Assembly (NCBI RefSeq): GCF_015706575.1
Contig: NW_024037072.1
Coordinates: 19,097,162 to 19,161,161, forward strand
Reading direction: 5' to 3'
Source of the DNA: Patiria miniata
Lineage: Eukaryota; Echinodermata; Asteroidea; Valvatida; Asterinidae
Length of the DNA stretch: 64,000 bases
Made by a program: the position numbers and the translations under genes. Below, one piece after another: positions 46,133-57,639 of the stretch (within the stretch, counting starts at the first letter, position 1; every line of letters starts with the position of its first letter). The notes below the pieces were generated by a model. That model was not told where the DNA came from, did not search any database, and saw nothing but the letters and a program-made list of their open reading frames with translations.

Positions 46133-46432
46133 AGGGGATTGTGTCTTTGATGATAAAAGTATGGAATTTGACACACAGTCACTAGTGCATGTCGTGAGAA
46201 AGATATTTGGCTATAGGGGGCCATCGCAGATTTGTCCTTTGAAAAAATATAGGTAGAATAACACGCAATGGCAGCCATTTTGAAATTTTTTTAAATTGCT
46301 TGTTATGCTACCTATACTTTTTCAAAGAACAAATCTGCGATGCCCTATAAGTTTAACCAAATATTTTTCTCGTGACACACTCTGACTGTGCGCCAAATGC
46401 CGTGCTTGTATCATCAAAGGCACAATTCCCCC
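46133..46432. mobile_element. 300-bp palindromic MITE
   Basis: GGGGATTGTGTCTTTGATGA at the left is inverted at TCATCAAAGGCACAATTCCC at the right. The arms (including GGGGGCCATCGCAGATTTGT against ACAAATCTGCGATGCCC) pair almost to the centre near 46283. Confidence 0.8.
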
Positions 46433-46504
46433 AAATATTTTCCCTATCTGCCTACTATCAGGGCACATTGTATAGGCAACATTATATGGTGACTGCTCTA
46501 CCGG

Positions 46505-46592
46505 TATGTTCCGACACCCCTATGTTCCGACAACCTAGATTGTGTTACTCCCGGTTAGGGTTAGGGTCGGAACATAGGGGTGTCGGAACATA
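46505..46592. repeat. Short foldback with a TTAGGG-like spacer
   Basis: TATGTTCCGACACCCCTATG then TTCCGAC is inverted at GTCGGAACATAGGGGTGTCG then GAACATA. The spacer contains GGTTAGGGTTAGGG. Confidence 0.75.
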
Positions 46593-46599
46593 GAGGTGT

Positions 46600-48150
46600 A
46601 ACCCATTGTATGGCCGCAGCCATTTTCTGAGGTGGCACCAGGCTCGTGAGAGTTGGGCTCAGGTACTACACACATTCTGGGCCCCTTCGACCAATAGGGT
46701 TACAAAAATGCGCGCACACCTCGTCTTTAATAATGCATGCAGCATGCGCACGGACATGGTGCCACCTCCAAAATATCTCCTAGTTTTGTTCGCCGCATTA
46801 ATCTAGGAGAGCACTTGTGCCACATGACCCACATCCCTACTTTTGCTTCTATTTTGCTCTGGCCAAAACAATAATAAACACATTCTGTGAAATAGCAGCA
46901 GGTAGATTGAGTGATAGACACATTGTGTGAAAGAAACAAAAGTCTCTCAATTTACAAGATATCTAAAATATTGCAATTTAATTTAGACAATGATAACATG
47001 AAAAATGTCGACCTCATCTTCTGGCCAATCGATCAGGCATATCAGCACTGGATAAAAACAAACATGGGAGTCTGTGACTAGACTGTAGTCAGTGTTATGT
47101 ACCAGGACGTTCACATAAAAAGAAAACCTGAAGTGGCAAGACTTGCACACTCCATAATATCCTGTTACACTCTTAATTTGCTGGTAATGCCTCGGGCCGA
47201 TTTTGCTAGGCCAATTGGGAATGGTTAGTAGAGCGACAGGCCAATTAAAGCAAGTAAAAGTGCCCTCAATAGACCAAGATGAAACATAATCGTGTCTCAT
47301 TATGTTCCACGTACTTCACTAAATACGTTCTTACTCAATTTACTTACGGTGTTACATTTTAGTGTGGTACTATGTACTGCATAGACGAGTGTGTGGTTCT
47401 CAGACTTGGTGTATTCTTACATACCCAACTGCCAGCTAGGCAATGCCCTTTAAATCTTGAGGATATGCGCATAAAAATTGTGGAGCATGCAGTTTAAAAG
47501 TATCAGGCTGTATTCAGTCCATGGCTGCTTGCTCTCATTCCTCTATGGCGGGCGTTACACTACATGCTGGTCAGTTTGAGCGAGCGAGTTTGGTTAACGA
47601 CTTGACTATCCAAATTTCCCAAAGAATGTTTGTGTCGGTCGAGATTGAAAGTGGGTGCAGAATTCTCAAGCCTTATGGCTGAGGTCACCTCAAGCTGCTC
47701 CACCCTGAAGGATATTTTTTTGGAGAGTTTTAAGGGGATTGAAGTGCCATCTGCAACATCAGCTGACATATGAAGAAAAAAAAGTAGGGAAAAAAAACCA
47801 AAAAACGCCGCATCACTTTTGGGGCAAGCTTAATACCAGAAACAAGACTCTTCCTTCTTTTTTGGGGGGGGGGGGGGCCTAAACTAGACATCTAGAGAAT
47901 TCAGTTTTTCTTAGTTATTAATTGGGTATCTACCACTAGTTAAATATCAAGTAGAATAACAGTCCTTATTTCCTTAACCCTAATTACTCCCTAGGGGGTG
48001 TGCAAAATCGTATTGAATGCGCCTTTCAAATGTCCCCCCCCCCTTCCGCGCCGCGCCAGGTCCGATGTCGGGATTTGGTCACGATCTTCATGCCCCAGGG
48101 TGGGGATTTCGGTCACTCAAATGATATTGTTACCATTGGCATACTACATG
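46600..48150. other. Intergenic, no gene recognised
   Basis: Short ORFs only. 47790-47880 looks like a worn GGCC-type MITE remnant (GCCGCATCACTTTTGGGGCA, also seen near 10928), ending in a G run and GGCCTAA. Confidence 0.45.
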
Positions 48151-48154
48151 GAAA

Positions 48155-49948
48155 TGGGCGATTCCAAGCAAACAGAGACATGACCCCAAAAAATGAAATT
48201 AATTCCTGAGCTTGTTTTTTACTTTTAAGTTATTGCTAGCACATGTAAGGATCAGGATATAAACTTTTTTGGCCAATCCTTCATCATTTTCTGTGAACAA
48301 AATTCAGATTACTAAAGGTGTTCTTTGGCTGGAAAAAATCAGCCTTTCAATATTCAAATTTCAAATGGTTGGTTATTTTCACATAGAACTAGCCTTATTA
48401 AAACTATATTTTACTTTGATACTTTGACTTCAGATCTTCTCAAAACATAAACAAATTTTGGATCATGGCTCCTTGTATAGCAGTGTGGATGCAATTTTGT
48501 TGCATTGGTTTGGGTATGTAATGCGAGTAACCAAAAGATCAAGTTTTTGATATTGCTGCTGAATGAAATTGATTCTGTCTTTGCCATTTCATATTTTGCT
48601 TCTTCCCTTAGTCATGTTAGTAACAACTATTGAATCGATAAAAGAAATGAAAATGATACCAAGCATGATGTCATCAGGAGGTGTCAAAAATTGAAATGCG
48701 AGTAACCGGTAATGCGAGTAACCACTGTAATGCGAGTAACCACTGTAATGCGAGTAACCACTGTAATGCGAGTAACCACTGTAATGCGAGTAACCATATA
48801 ACTTTCCATGATGATAATGAATAAAATTTATGACTTTTGATCACTGATTTACTGTTTTTTGATAAGAAATAATGTGAGCCCCTTGAAAATGTAAACTGAT
48901 GCAGACTAGGATTTGTGGTACACATGTCTGAACAGTGTTAGAATTCATGGGGCCTACATCAAACGTTGCTCAGAATTTGCATAAAATCACATTGTGTACA
49001 ATCAATCTAATGCTGATGTACAAACAGTTAGAGCAAATTTGAGAGTTGATGAGGGAATGTTATCAGTAAATATGCATAAATGACATTTTTAGAGTTATTA
49101 TATTGTCATGTACATGTAGGCCTATCGTTCAGCATGTTCAATAGGCCTGTGCTGGGCACCATCAAACTTTTCTAAAAGACAAATTCTGATTGAGTGGTAA
49201 TCTTTTAATTATACTGATACTTAAAAAAATGATTAATTGATTTAATTGTATAGCCTAGCCATTTGTTTTGTTTGATAAAATGATTTAGGTTGAATTAGAC
49301 CTGTCCTGATTAAGATTTGATTTTTTTGTAACCAAATGAACCAAATTGTAATGCAAGTAACTGTAATGCGAGTAACCAAAATCCTTCTTTGGCTATCTTT
49401 TATCCTTTACTTTTTTGTTGGCTTTATTTTGGTTTCAGTCCATACGTTTAGGGTTGTGCAACTCCATGCAGTTAAAATCTGATCAAAATTGTAGGGTTAA
49501 ATTTGTATTTGACCCCAGCCAAAGTGTCGGACAAACTGTAATGCGAGTAACCATAATGCGAGTAACCAACCTTTCTCGCTGTATAATTTATATCTCATTT
49601 GGGTCTTCATTTTTTATTAACCATTTCAGTTAAGTACTATTGGTAGGTGTCCTGTAAATATACTAATTTGGTCATTGCACTTTCAGTTTAAGCAGACAGG
49701 GGAATTAAAACAGAGCCAATTTTTGACAGTCCTTTTTGTGTAGTGCGAGTAACCGTTTTTTTTTCGAAGAGTGCCACGATCTTGTCATGGTACGAACATA
49801 TTTTTTTTTACCATCAGGGTGAAGCCTTGAATATAGGGTATATTTATGCAGCATAAGAAATAGATAGTCCGACTACTGCTAAAACCAAAGCAATCGGAAC
49901 ACGAAAGGGCGCAAAAAAGGGTAATGCGAGTAACCGTGGAATCACCCA
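48155..49948. mobile_element. 1.8-kb element with GGGTGATTCCA-type ends and a repeated 14-bp motif
   Basis: TGGGCGATTCCA (48155-48166) and TGGAATCACCCA (49937-49948) are inverse with one mismatch and resemble the ends of element X. The inside carries about 13 copies of TAATGCGAGTAACC or close variants, all on the same strand: 48519, 48696, five at an 18-bp period from 48710, then 49351, 49364, 49538, 49553, 49742 and 49922. No transposase ORF. Confidence 0.6.
48696..48795 (+). repeat. 18-bp tandem repeat, TAATGCGAGTAACCACTG
   Basis: Five clean units from 48710, preceded by one truncated copy. The repeat is the dense core of the motif set scattered over the 48155-49948 element. Confidence 0.85.
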
Positions 49949-50135
49949 AATGCATTTACTAGTGTGCCAAACGTATGTACGGTATGTCGGGGCATGGTCG
50001 GCAATTGTCACTTAAATTTTGCCCGAGGGGTGGGATTTTGTCACTTTAAAAGGGACAATCCCCACGTCTTGGGTGGGGCAGCCCGGGGGGGGGGGGGGGG
50101 GGGGGGGGAGGGGGGGGGGGCAACAATTGATAGGC

Positions 50136-50920
50136 GCATAACTGGGGCGCTAGAACTCCTTTTTTTGACATTTGGGATGTGGTCTGTCGTACAAGCGCCC
50201 CACAACGCATAAATCCTTATTTCGGACAGTGTCATTTTTCCAGACCATTCCAATCAAAAGTTGCCAAAAATCACACAAAATACTTGACAAAAATACCTTT
50301 GAAAGCACCTACTGGCTTCTCCACATGTCAAAGATGAAGTTATGGGGCTGCAGTGATACGGTTATTTTTGGGGTTGAAAATCCGTGAAATTCAACTAGAT
50401 TAGCACAGACATCAGACAGCACACTTCAGACTCTCTAGTACTAGTAGTAGTAGTAGCAACGCATTCTCTATGGGCTAGACGGTTCATACAAACATGTACG
50501 CGAAGGGCAGGGGACACGACCGTGCCGTATTGTTCAACTCCACTGTTGATGAACAACACGATGTGGTCGTGCCCAGCGTTCATTTAATGGTCCCGAGCGC
50601 ATTTCCATTATATCATGTTACCGAATTTGATTTCTTTCAAATTCCTTCTCGGAAAAGCTTTTGATTTCCGCATAACTGCATTGAGAAGAAAGGCAATGTG
50701 ACGATAGATCATCGACGGTGATTTGACGTCGGTCCGTGTTGTGTGAAAAAAGATACGAGCCAAGAAAGTTGGTTGCGCGAATATTGGACAATTTGGGGCA
50801 CCGGACGATACTCAAGCTAAGTTGTGGGGCACTTGTACGACAGGCTGCATCCCAAATGTCAAAAAAGAAACTCTGCCTCTGGTGCCTCAGTTAGTGGGTC
50901 TACACAATCCCCAGTTATGC
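50136..50920. mobile_element. 785-bp inverted-repeat element
   Basis: GCATAACTGGGG (50136-50147) is inverted at CCCCAGTTATGC (50909-50920). Inside, TTTTGACATTTGGGATG and GTCGTACAAGCGCCCCACAA pair with TTGTGGGGCACTTGTACGAC and CATCCCAAATGTCAAAA. A second small palindrome (ACGACCGTGCC ... GTGGTCGTGCC) lies at about 50515-50575. Confidence 0.75.
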
Positions 50921-51070
50921 CAGTCCTTCTGATTTGAGGCGTGCGATCACACCCCCACACCTACTCCTAGAACTATGGAGTACATGTACCCCACACCATC
51001 ATGACCATCGCACACCTACAAGCTTCCAGAGAAGTGTGAATAATTGCAAGCCTGAATTTCCCTGGGAGTA

Positions 51071-51537
51071 ATTGCAGAATACCCCGCCACTCGGAAATAC
51101 ACCTCTAAATTCTCTGGCTACGAGGTTGGAATCACTGGAAAAGAAACAATTCAAGTCCATGCAACATGTGCAAGCTACGCGGATACTGAGTGGGGGTCCA
51201 TTATTTGAGAACGAAGCAACACAAAAGGAATGGGAGTTGCTGAAAAAATTCTAAGTCCAAACCAACCACCCTGTTGGCGGCTACGCGGATACGGAGTGGG
51301 AGTCCCCTTGAATATGCTTGAGAACGAAGCAACACAAAAGGAATGGGAGTTGCTGAAAAAATTCCAAGTCCAAACCAACTACCCTGTTGGCGGCTACGCG
51401 GTTACGAAGTGGGAGTGCAATGGAGCATGACGCATAGTACATACAAGTAGCGCTAAGAATGTTTATTGAGGTCAACCAACCGTGACCTCGTAGCCGGCTA
51501 CGAGGTGGATAGATCGAGTGGCGGGGTATTCTGCAAT
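51071..51537. mobile_element. 467-bp TIR element with an internal tandem repeat
   Basis: ATTGCAGAATACCCCGCCAC then TCG is exactly inverted at CGAGTGGCGGGGTATTCTGC then AAT. Inside, a ~120-bp unit (ACGAAGCAACACAAAAGGAA, GGGAGTTGCTGAAAAAATTC, GGCGGCTACGCGG) is repeated about twice between 51177 and 51415. Confidence 0.75.
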
Positions 51538-52067
51538 TGTGCCGTTCCCTGGACCACAGATCACACACCTAGAAAACCACACATGTAGAAAAAAACACAC
51601 ACCTAGAAAAATCCCCGTGTGCCTTTTTGAACTTTTTCCACACGCCTGTGATTTTCAAATAAGTTCTGATAGTGATCATACTCATAGACATGATAGAAGT
51701 AGTGACAAGTACTGAATCCCCATCTTTTTGGACAAACTCACTGAAAAATAAACTGGGCACCGTGGCTACAGAAAATGAGAAGCATAACAAAGTGAAAAAC
51801 ACTTACAAGTTACATTACAACAAAGAGAGAAAATGTATTTTAATAACACTAACTTTACCTGCTTAGATATTCGCCGCATCACTTACTTGCACGTCATGCA
51901 CGTGCAGGACTCGACTGCAGGCCCCTCCCCCTCAGCAAAAATAATGATAACATTTAGAATGGTACCATTTCCAAAAGGCAGCTGAACAGAGTCTTTTTCG
52001 CACGTCAAAGTCGGATACCATACATTCGATTGATGTAATCAGAGAGCGCCCTCCATCGCGAATTATA

Positions 52068-52566
52068 GGGTGCGTTCGATTATTTCACCCGGGTCGACAC
52101 GGGGTGAAGGCAGACAGGTCAGCCCTGGGCCAGCCACGCGTGCACGACAATCGGGCCAGGCGCGGTTCTAGAACCTATATTTTTGTTGTTGTTGTTAGGT
52201 TTTTTTTTTTGGGGGGGGGGGGCTAGCAGGGGTGGATCCAGAATTTTCTGCAGGGAGGCGAGCTGAAATGTAGACCTTTTTTTTTCTAAGAGCCTAGGCC
52301 TCCGAAAATCAATGTGGTGGTGGGCCCGGGGGGGGGGGGGGGGGCTTGTACCACATTTACAATGGGGAGCGCTGATAAAGTCACACAATCTTGCACACTA
52401 TTATTACCTAGTATATGTAGTGTACAAATACCCCCTTCTCACGACCTTTTTTTTGGGGGGGGGGGGGGGGGGGGTTGAGACAATGCGCATGTGACGTTAA
52501 CTTCTAAAATTGGCTAGTACTGTCGACACGGCCCAATCGACACGGTTGAGCTAAACGAACGCACCC
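52068..52566. mobile_element. 499-bp TIR element
   Basis: GGGTGCGTTCG (52068-52078) is exactly inverted at CGAACGCACCC (52556-52566). Subterminal GTCGACACGG motifs occur on both sides. Inside lie a GGATCC-type fragment (GGGTGGATCCAGAATTTTC, 52228) and three long G runs. Confidence 0.65.
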
Positions 52567-53225
52567 GTGGCGCGCGGTGGAGGCCCGTCCGGCGCCAGCC
52601 GGCCCTGAGGTTGGGGGGGGGGGGGGGGCATAGTATCAACTACCAACACCATAATAAATACCAAATACATATTTATGGATTTTGCCGGGGGGGGGGGCAA
52701 GTGCTCGCCAAGGGGGAGCCCGGCCCCACCAGCCCCCCCCCCCCCCCCCCGATTAAGTGTAAAGTGAAATCAACTTTTGAACTCTCAAAAGTTGAACAAA
52801 GAAAATTGACTGGATCGTCTGGCACATGCCAATTTGTCAATATATTTGTTCAAGGGCGCTGCTCTGTCTGAAGCCATAAATTAAACCCGTATGCCATATG
52901 CAGCCAGGGATACGGCCAAAGTCGCAATACAGTGAACTCCAATACGGACTTACCGGTTGTATTGAGCATGCCTCAGTTCGGGTAGCAACTATCTTATTTG
53001 TTATACCCCACTGCACATATAATCAAAAGTTTTCTGAACTCCTCAGTAATTAGCTGCAAATCTCGATTCGTTGCTTCAATCATTTAGCCTTAATTATGCT
53101 CATCCACCCCAGGATGTAATTGGACTGCGAAACCCCTTCCAGTCCAAATTTCATACTGCACCTGCACGTATCTGGGTAACCGACAGTAAACAAAATCTAA
53201 CCAATGAGGGCGAGAGGCATGCATG

Positions 53226-53638
53226 GAGTCTCAGGCGCGGATCCAGTAGAACCCCCGCCCTTCAGTTCTGCATGACTCATTTTTTTTCATAGAAACACAT
53301 TACAAACAATGTACCCCCCCCCCCCCCTGTCGACACCCAACCAAAATACCGGTAACAATATCCGCCTGTGCACACAATTCGGACAGAGCCAGCTGGGTTT
53401 AAATACGGGGGTATTTGTATACCAGTGTTAATGATGGTATGATTTGAACAGCGCCACATTGAAAGTATGGTACGAGCCCCCCCCCCCCCCCCCCCCCCCA
53501 AAGTAATCAATAAATAAATGAATTGATTTTACGGAGGCCAAGTGTCCGGACTCCGGAGAGAAAAAAACCTGTCTACATTTTAGCATTGATTTGCTGATGA
53601 CAAAAAAACCTGCAACAATTCCTGGATCCGCCCTAAAG
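53226..53638. mobile_element. GGATCC-type (hAT-like) MITE
   Basis: GGCGCGGATCCAG at the left and CTGGATCCGCCCT at the right are inverse. Internal sequence is shared with 36950-37535. Contains a C run (53309) and a longer C run (53478-53498). The 8-bp duplication is not clean. Confidence 0.65.
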
Positions 53639-53639
53639 T

Positions 53640-54640
53640 CTTCCAGTATATTCTCTCCAGCCAAAAAAAGTGTGCTTCAAATTCCAAAACTGTCCAAGAT
53701 TAAGATGCTGCCCAATGCCCATGGTTCCCGTCCAATACTCACCCAATAACATTGAAGAATCATTGAATAATATCGCACGTCAGTGGCACTTCAACTCTGC
53801 AAGGGTCCGATATAGTACGTCTGCAATTCAAAAAGACTTTTGTCCACTTTTGAACAAAAATCCAAACTCTGAAACCAAGCAACAGTGTTGCATGTGAAAT
53901 CCTGCTTTATTTGAAAATAACTCTATAGCTAGCTATAGTCTCACACTTAACCAGCTGATGATGACTTTAAAATCATACATTGTGCACGATCCACATTTAG
54001 TGTGTCGTATTTCTACACCATAATAAAACAAAATACTATTTGTTTTTCGTGTAAACATAATTTTAAAAATACGCCGAAGTGTGGATATCCTGGTATGACG
54101 TATATATACAGGTTATTAGTCTTTTACTTTACCATTTTGTACTCTATTTACAATGAAAGACTAATTACAAAAGTATACATAATTATTTCGTATATAATTT
54201 CTTAAATAACAGTGAAATATAAGGTAACTTTCAACAAGGTGAATCTCAACATATTAAGATAACTCGAAGATTTCACGGGCAAACTTGACTTGATTGCATC
54301 ACGGGAAGGAAATAATACTGACAGCTGAAAGCAGTAAACTAACATCACATTTTTCTTTAATTTATAAGGAAATGCGTGGACATTTTTTCCTGTACTGAAT
54401 GAAAACTCATTCATGTACCCGATATAATGGTGGCCCTAAAAGTGTCTTTCATACAGAACAGCAAAAAGTCTGATGTCAACATTTATCCTCGAGAAAGCGG
54501 CCCATAATAGCCTTAACTGACTCTGTTTTTGGTAGAAATAGATTATTGTTTCAAAAACGAACCGGGTAATATATGAGTGCGTGACATTATCACACCAACG
54601 ACGTTTTGTTTTCAGTGGGGTCTTATACTTTTCTTTTACT
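53640..54640. other. Intergenic, no gene seen
   Basis: AT-rich DNA with no exon or complete element recognised. Confidence 0.4.
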
Positions 54641-54650
54641 CACGTAGTTT

Positions 54651-54825
54651 TTCGGTTGTGTAAAAATCAGACGGTTGTGTGCTATAATGAACCTAGCAAC
54701 CCGTTGTGTAAACTGTTGTTTACACAACTTGTGTAAAATATTACACAACTTGTGTAAAATATTACACAACTTGTTAATTTTTTTTACACAACTTGTTGCT
54801 AGGTTCATATAGTACACAACCGAAA
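54651..54825. mobile_element. 175-bp foldback MITE with a 21-bp repeat
   Basis: TTCGGTTGTG at the left is inverted at CACAACCGAA. GAACCTAGCAACCCGTTGTG pairs with TTGTTGCTAGGTTC. The loop has two to three copies of ACACAACTTGTGTAAAATAT. Confidence 0.8.
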
Positions 54826-54829
54826 TAAC

Positions 54830-56170
54830 AGCCAATGTGCATTTTTCACTTGTCATTGTGGAAGATTTACAATGTTTCCCGGTCAGAGAGATGGGCTTCA
54901 TTTATTAGACCTACAATTACTTATCTTTCCATTGATTCGTACACGGTTTCCAACAGAGAGGACATTTCATAAACCGAATTACTCAGTGGTTTAAATGCGT
55001 CCGTGCGTGTGCACGCACTCTTGATGTACAACTCTCGTCCTCTAACAATAGTGGTATCCTGACGACGGGCAGAGCATTCTTTCCGAAACGTTGATTTTTC
55101 CTCGTTTATTTTCAGAACCTCACAAACTCATGCAAGAACTTTGTCACATGATTTGTTGAATCGACCTCCCCCTCTACTTTTTCGTGATGAGAAAAAACAA
55201 TTGCGGATTTCGAGGTATTTTTCAAACATCCCAACAACAAAAATGTATTCAATAGCACTGAAAAGTGGAGAAACAAAGTACAAAAGCTTTTAAAATGCGC
55301 CGTTTTGATGTTAGCGCGAGTATTATTGATATACATCTATATCCTGAAGAGTGCCCCTAGTGCAATGTGGTGTCCGACCCCCCCCCCCCCCTTTCGAATT
55401 TCCACGGCCGGGCAATTTTTGGATTTTGGTCATCCCCCCCCCCCCTACTAGCCGGCACAGATTTACGCAACTGCTTTACTATAAAAATATATTGTTCTCC
55501 TTTAATTGTTTCTATTGAAATTTCAAACACCATAGCGTTTACACAATTGTACTGAGATTTCTTAAGACCGAGTTACGGGGTACCATTGTCCCTATTGTTA
55601 CCCTTTGTTCATATACCCTATATGACCGTATATGTATAGTACACCATTAACACAGAAAACACAACACAAGTACACGTGCTTTGAAAACGTCGAGTAAACC
55701 ACAACTCGTTCTAATTTTGGCCATTTTCGATGGTAAATTGAAAATACATCTGGGGCACGTGATCGCACAGAACAAGCTCAGAAGTTCTTTGCCCTGATAT
55801 AATTTATATGTCCCTTTTCCCACAAACTCATCTTAGATATGCCACAGCAAATTAGGAGATGTACAATTAGTTCCCCTTAACGATCCTTTTAAATTTACAT
55901 CTATATTTTCTGTTAGCATGCATGTCACATAAGACGTACAACTTCAAAATTGAAACATTTCAAAAAAAATCCATCATCGGAAAATGGGTCTAATACAGGA
56001 ACATATTAGCATTGCACGGACTTAGCGTGTTATAGGCCTAAGCAAGTAACATTTTTAGTTTTAATTCAGAAATTACAAATGTATTTATTCAGTGGATAAT
56101 GTAATCTATTCGTTTGCTTCAATGTCAAATATCTACGTAAGCAACTATTGGTATATTTTCCAATAAAAAC
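54830..56170. other. Intergenic, downstream of the GPCR gene
   Basis: No gene. Holds C runs at about 55379 and 55435 and a hammerhead-like core near 55059. Confidence 0.4.
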
Positions 56171-56176
56171 TTTATT
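56171..56176 (-). terminator. Candidate polyadenylation signal for the GPCR gene
   Basis: AATAAA on the minus strand, about 207 bp past the stop codon at 56383-56385. The position is suitable for a 3' UTR; usage is not shown. Confidence 0.4.
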
Positions 56177-56382
56177 TTGTCAAAAAAAGTATAGCATGCA
56201 ATAAAAAACAGTGCCGTGCAGCCAATTTACGGTATTTCTTTTTCACAAATTTAGTTCACCAGATCATTTATAATAATATTCTTAAAACTTGTATAAGGAA
56301 CACTTGACGATATATTTTCAGACACGAATGATTTTGTCATAACTCTCAAAAGCAAAACGCTTTTTAGTAGGGACAGGTGTGT

Positions 56383-57639
56383 TTACACGTTAGTATTTAA
56401 AACACGTGTCGCCGTTACGTCCGTAGTATCCTCGCGAATCGGGTCCATACGGATGTCGTTGTTATTAGGGTGACCATGGGAACGGTGGTCGTGATGGTTG
56501 TTGAGGTCCCCCCTTGTGGCTGCTTTGGATTCCAGCATGGTCTTGGTAGTATCCTCTGGGGAGTAGCTAGAGGTGGACGCCCCTCGGGAACCCAAGCGTC
56601 GCTTCTTGGTTGACGGCTCATCCGGCGGGCCCAGCCGGATGAGCTTCATGCACTTGGTACGCTTGTTGAACCACAGAAACACGTACGGGTTGACGGCTGA
56701 GTTGGAGACAGCGAAGATGCCAAAGATGCCGTACATGTCTGGGTTCAGGCTGCCGCGTTCCTCGTACAGCAGGTAGCTCTGAATCATCTCCACTGCGAAG
56801 TAAGGCAATCCGCACAGGACGAACATGACGATGATGACCGCGCTCATCTTGAGCGTCTTGATCTTGGCACGGTTCAGCGAGGAGGAGCCCGTACTCTGCA
56901 TACAGATCTTGCGCTTCTTGGAGGCGCTGCGGGCTTTGCCCGACGTCTCACGGGCTTTATCCCAGATCTTCTTGGACAGGCGGATGTAGGCCACAGTGAT
57001 GACGACGAAGGGAATGAAGAACGTGAACAGGGCGCCGAAGATGATGTAAACCAACCGCCAGTGGGGGGTCTCGTTCAGGGATGTCCCGCAAGTCTCGAAG
57101 TCGAGTTTTTCCTTTACGTGCCACACGAACATCTGGGGGATGGAAAGGGCTATAGATAGTCCCCAGGCCAACATGACCATCTTCTTGACCGAGAAGCCTT
57201 CCTTGAGGGGGGCTCGAATGGCCTGGTGACGGTCCATAGCCATGATGACCAGCATGAAGCTGGAGGCCATTAGTGAGGCTATCTGTAGGGCCATAAATGT
57301 CTTGCAACCAATATCACCGGCGTACCAGTGATAATTCTGCAGTTCGTAGATGACCGAGACAAGGATAGTGAAAATGCAGACACAGAAATCCGCCGTGGCT
57401 AGTCCCAGCACAATGTTATTCACGCGGGATCGCCGCTTGCGGTTGTTCCATATCCAGAGCAGGGCGAGTGAGTTTCCTACAACGCCTAGGAAGAACAACA
57501 AGAACAGGACAACAATCCTTGTGCTGGCGTTATGTCCGGTGCCGGTGGCCGGCGGCTCGCCACCTTCGCTCTCTTCGGTCCTTGTTATGGCGCCCTCTGT
57601 CGTCATACCTTGGATCCTCTCATAGCTCACTTCTGTCAT
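56383..57639 (-). CDS. Class A neuropeptide GPCR, vasopressin/GnRH/NPS-receptor group
   Basis: An uninterrupted 418-codon frame with seven membrane segments. TM1 (about 42-64) has GN at 55-56; TM2 has LATAD with Asp84; Cys112 and Cys184 can form the TM3-ECL2 disulfide; TM3 ends DRH (136-138); Trp159 marks TM4; Pro210 marks TM5; TM6 (264-286) follows NRAKIKTLKMSAVIIV; TM7 holds NSAVNPYVF (313-321). The RAKIKTLKM start of TM6, the DRHxAI motif and SxPQMF in TM4 point to the vasopressin/oxytocin, GnRH/corazonin and NPS/CCAP receptor group, so a peptide ligand and Gq or Gs signalling at the plasma membrane are likely. Sequons lie at N37 and N189. The tail is His/Asn-rich with Ser/Thr clusters. 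The start ATG is the first in frame with CAAAATG context. The exact receptor type is uncertain. A single coding exon is unusual for this group and may indicate a retrocopy. Confidence 0.88.
   Translation of the reverse strand: MTEVSYERIQGMTTEGAITRTEESEGGEPPATGTGHNASTRIVVLFLLFFLGVVGNSLALLWIWNNRKRRSRVNNIVLGLATADFCVCIFTILVSVIYELQNYHWYAGDIGCKTFMALQIASLMASSFMLVIMAMDRHQAIRAPLKEGFSVKKMVMLAWGLSIALSIPQMFVWHVKEKLDFETCGTSLNETPHWRLVYIIFGALFTFFIPFVVITVAYIRLSKKIWDKARETSGKARSASKKRKICMQSTGSSSLNRAKIKTLKMSAVIIVMFVLCGLPYFAVEMIQSYLLYEERGSLNPDMYGIFGIFAVSNSAVNPYVFLWFNKRTKCMKLIRLGPPDEPSTKKRRLGSRGASTSSYSPEDTTKTMLESKAATRGDLNNHHDHRSHGHPNNNDIRMDPIREDTTDVTATRVLNTNV

Noticed and set aside
48674-48925. Repetitive LLALQW frame on the minus strand
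   Set aside because: It is the 18-bp repeat read as protein; the period is a multiple of three only by coincidence.
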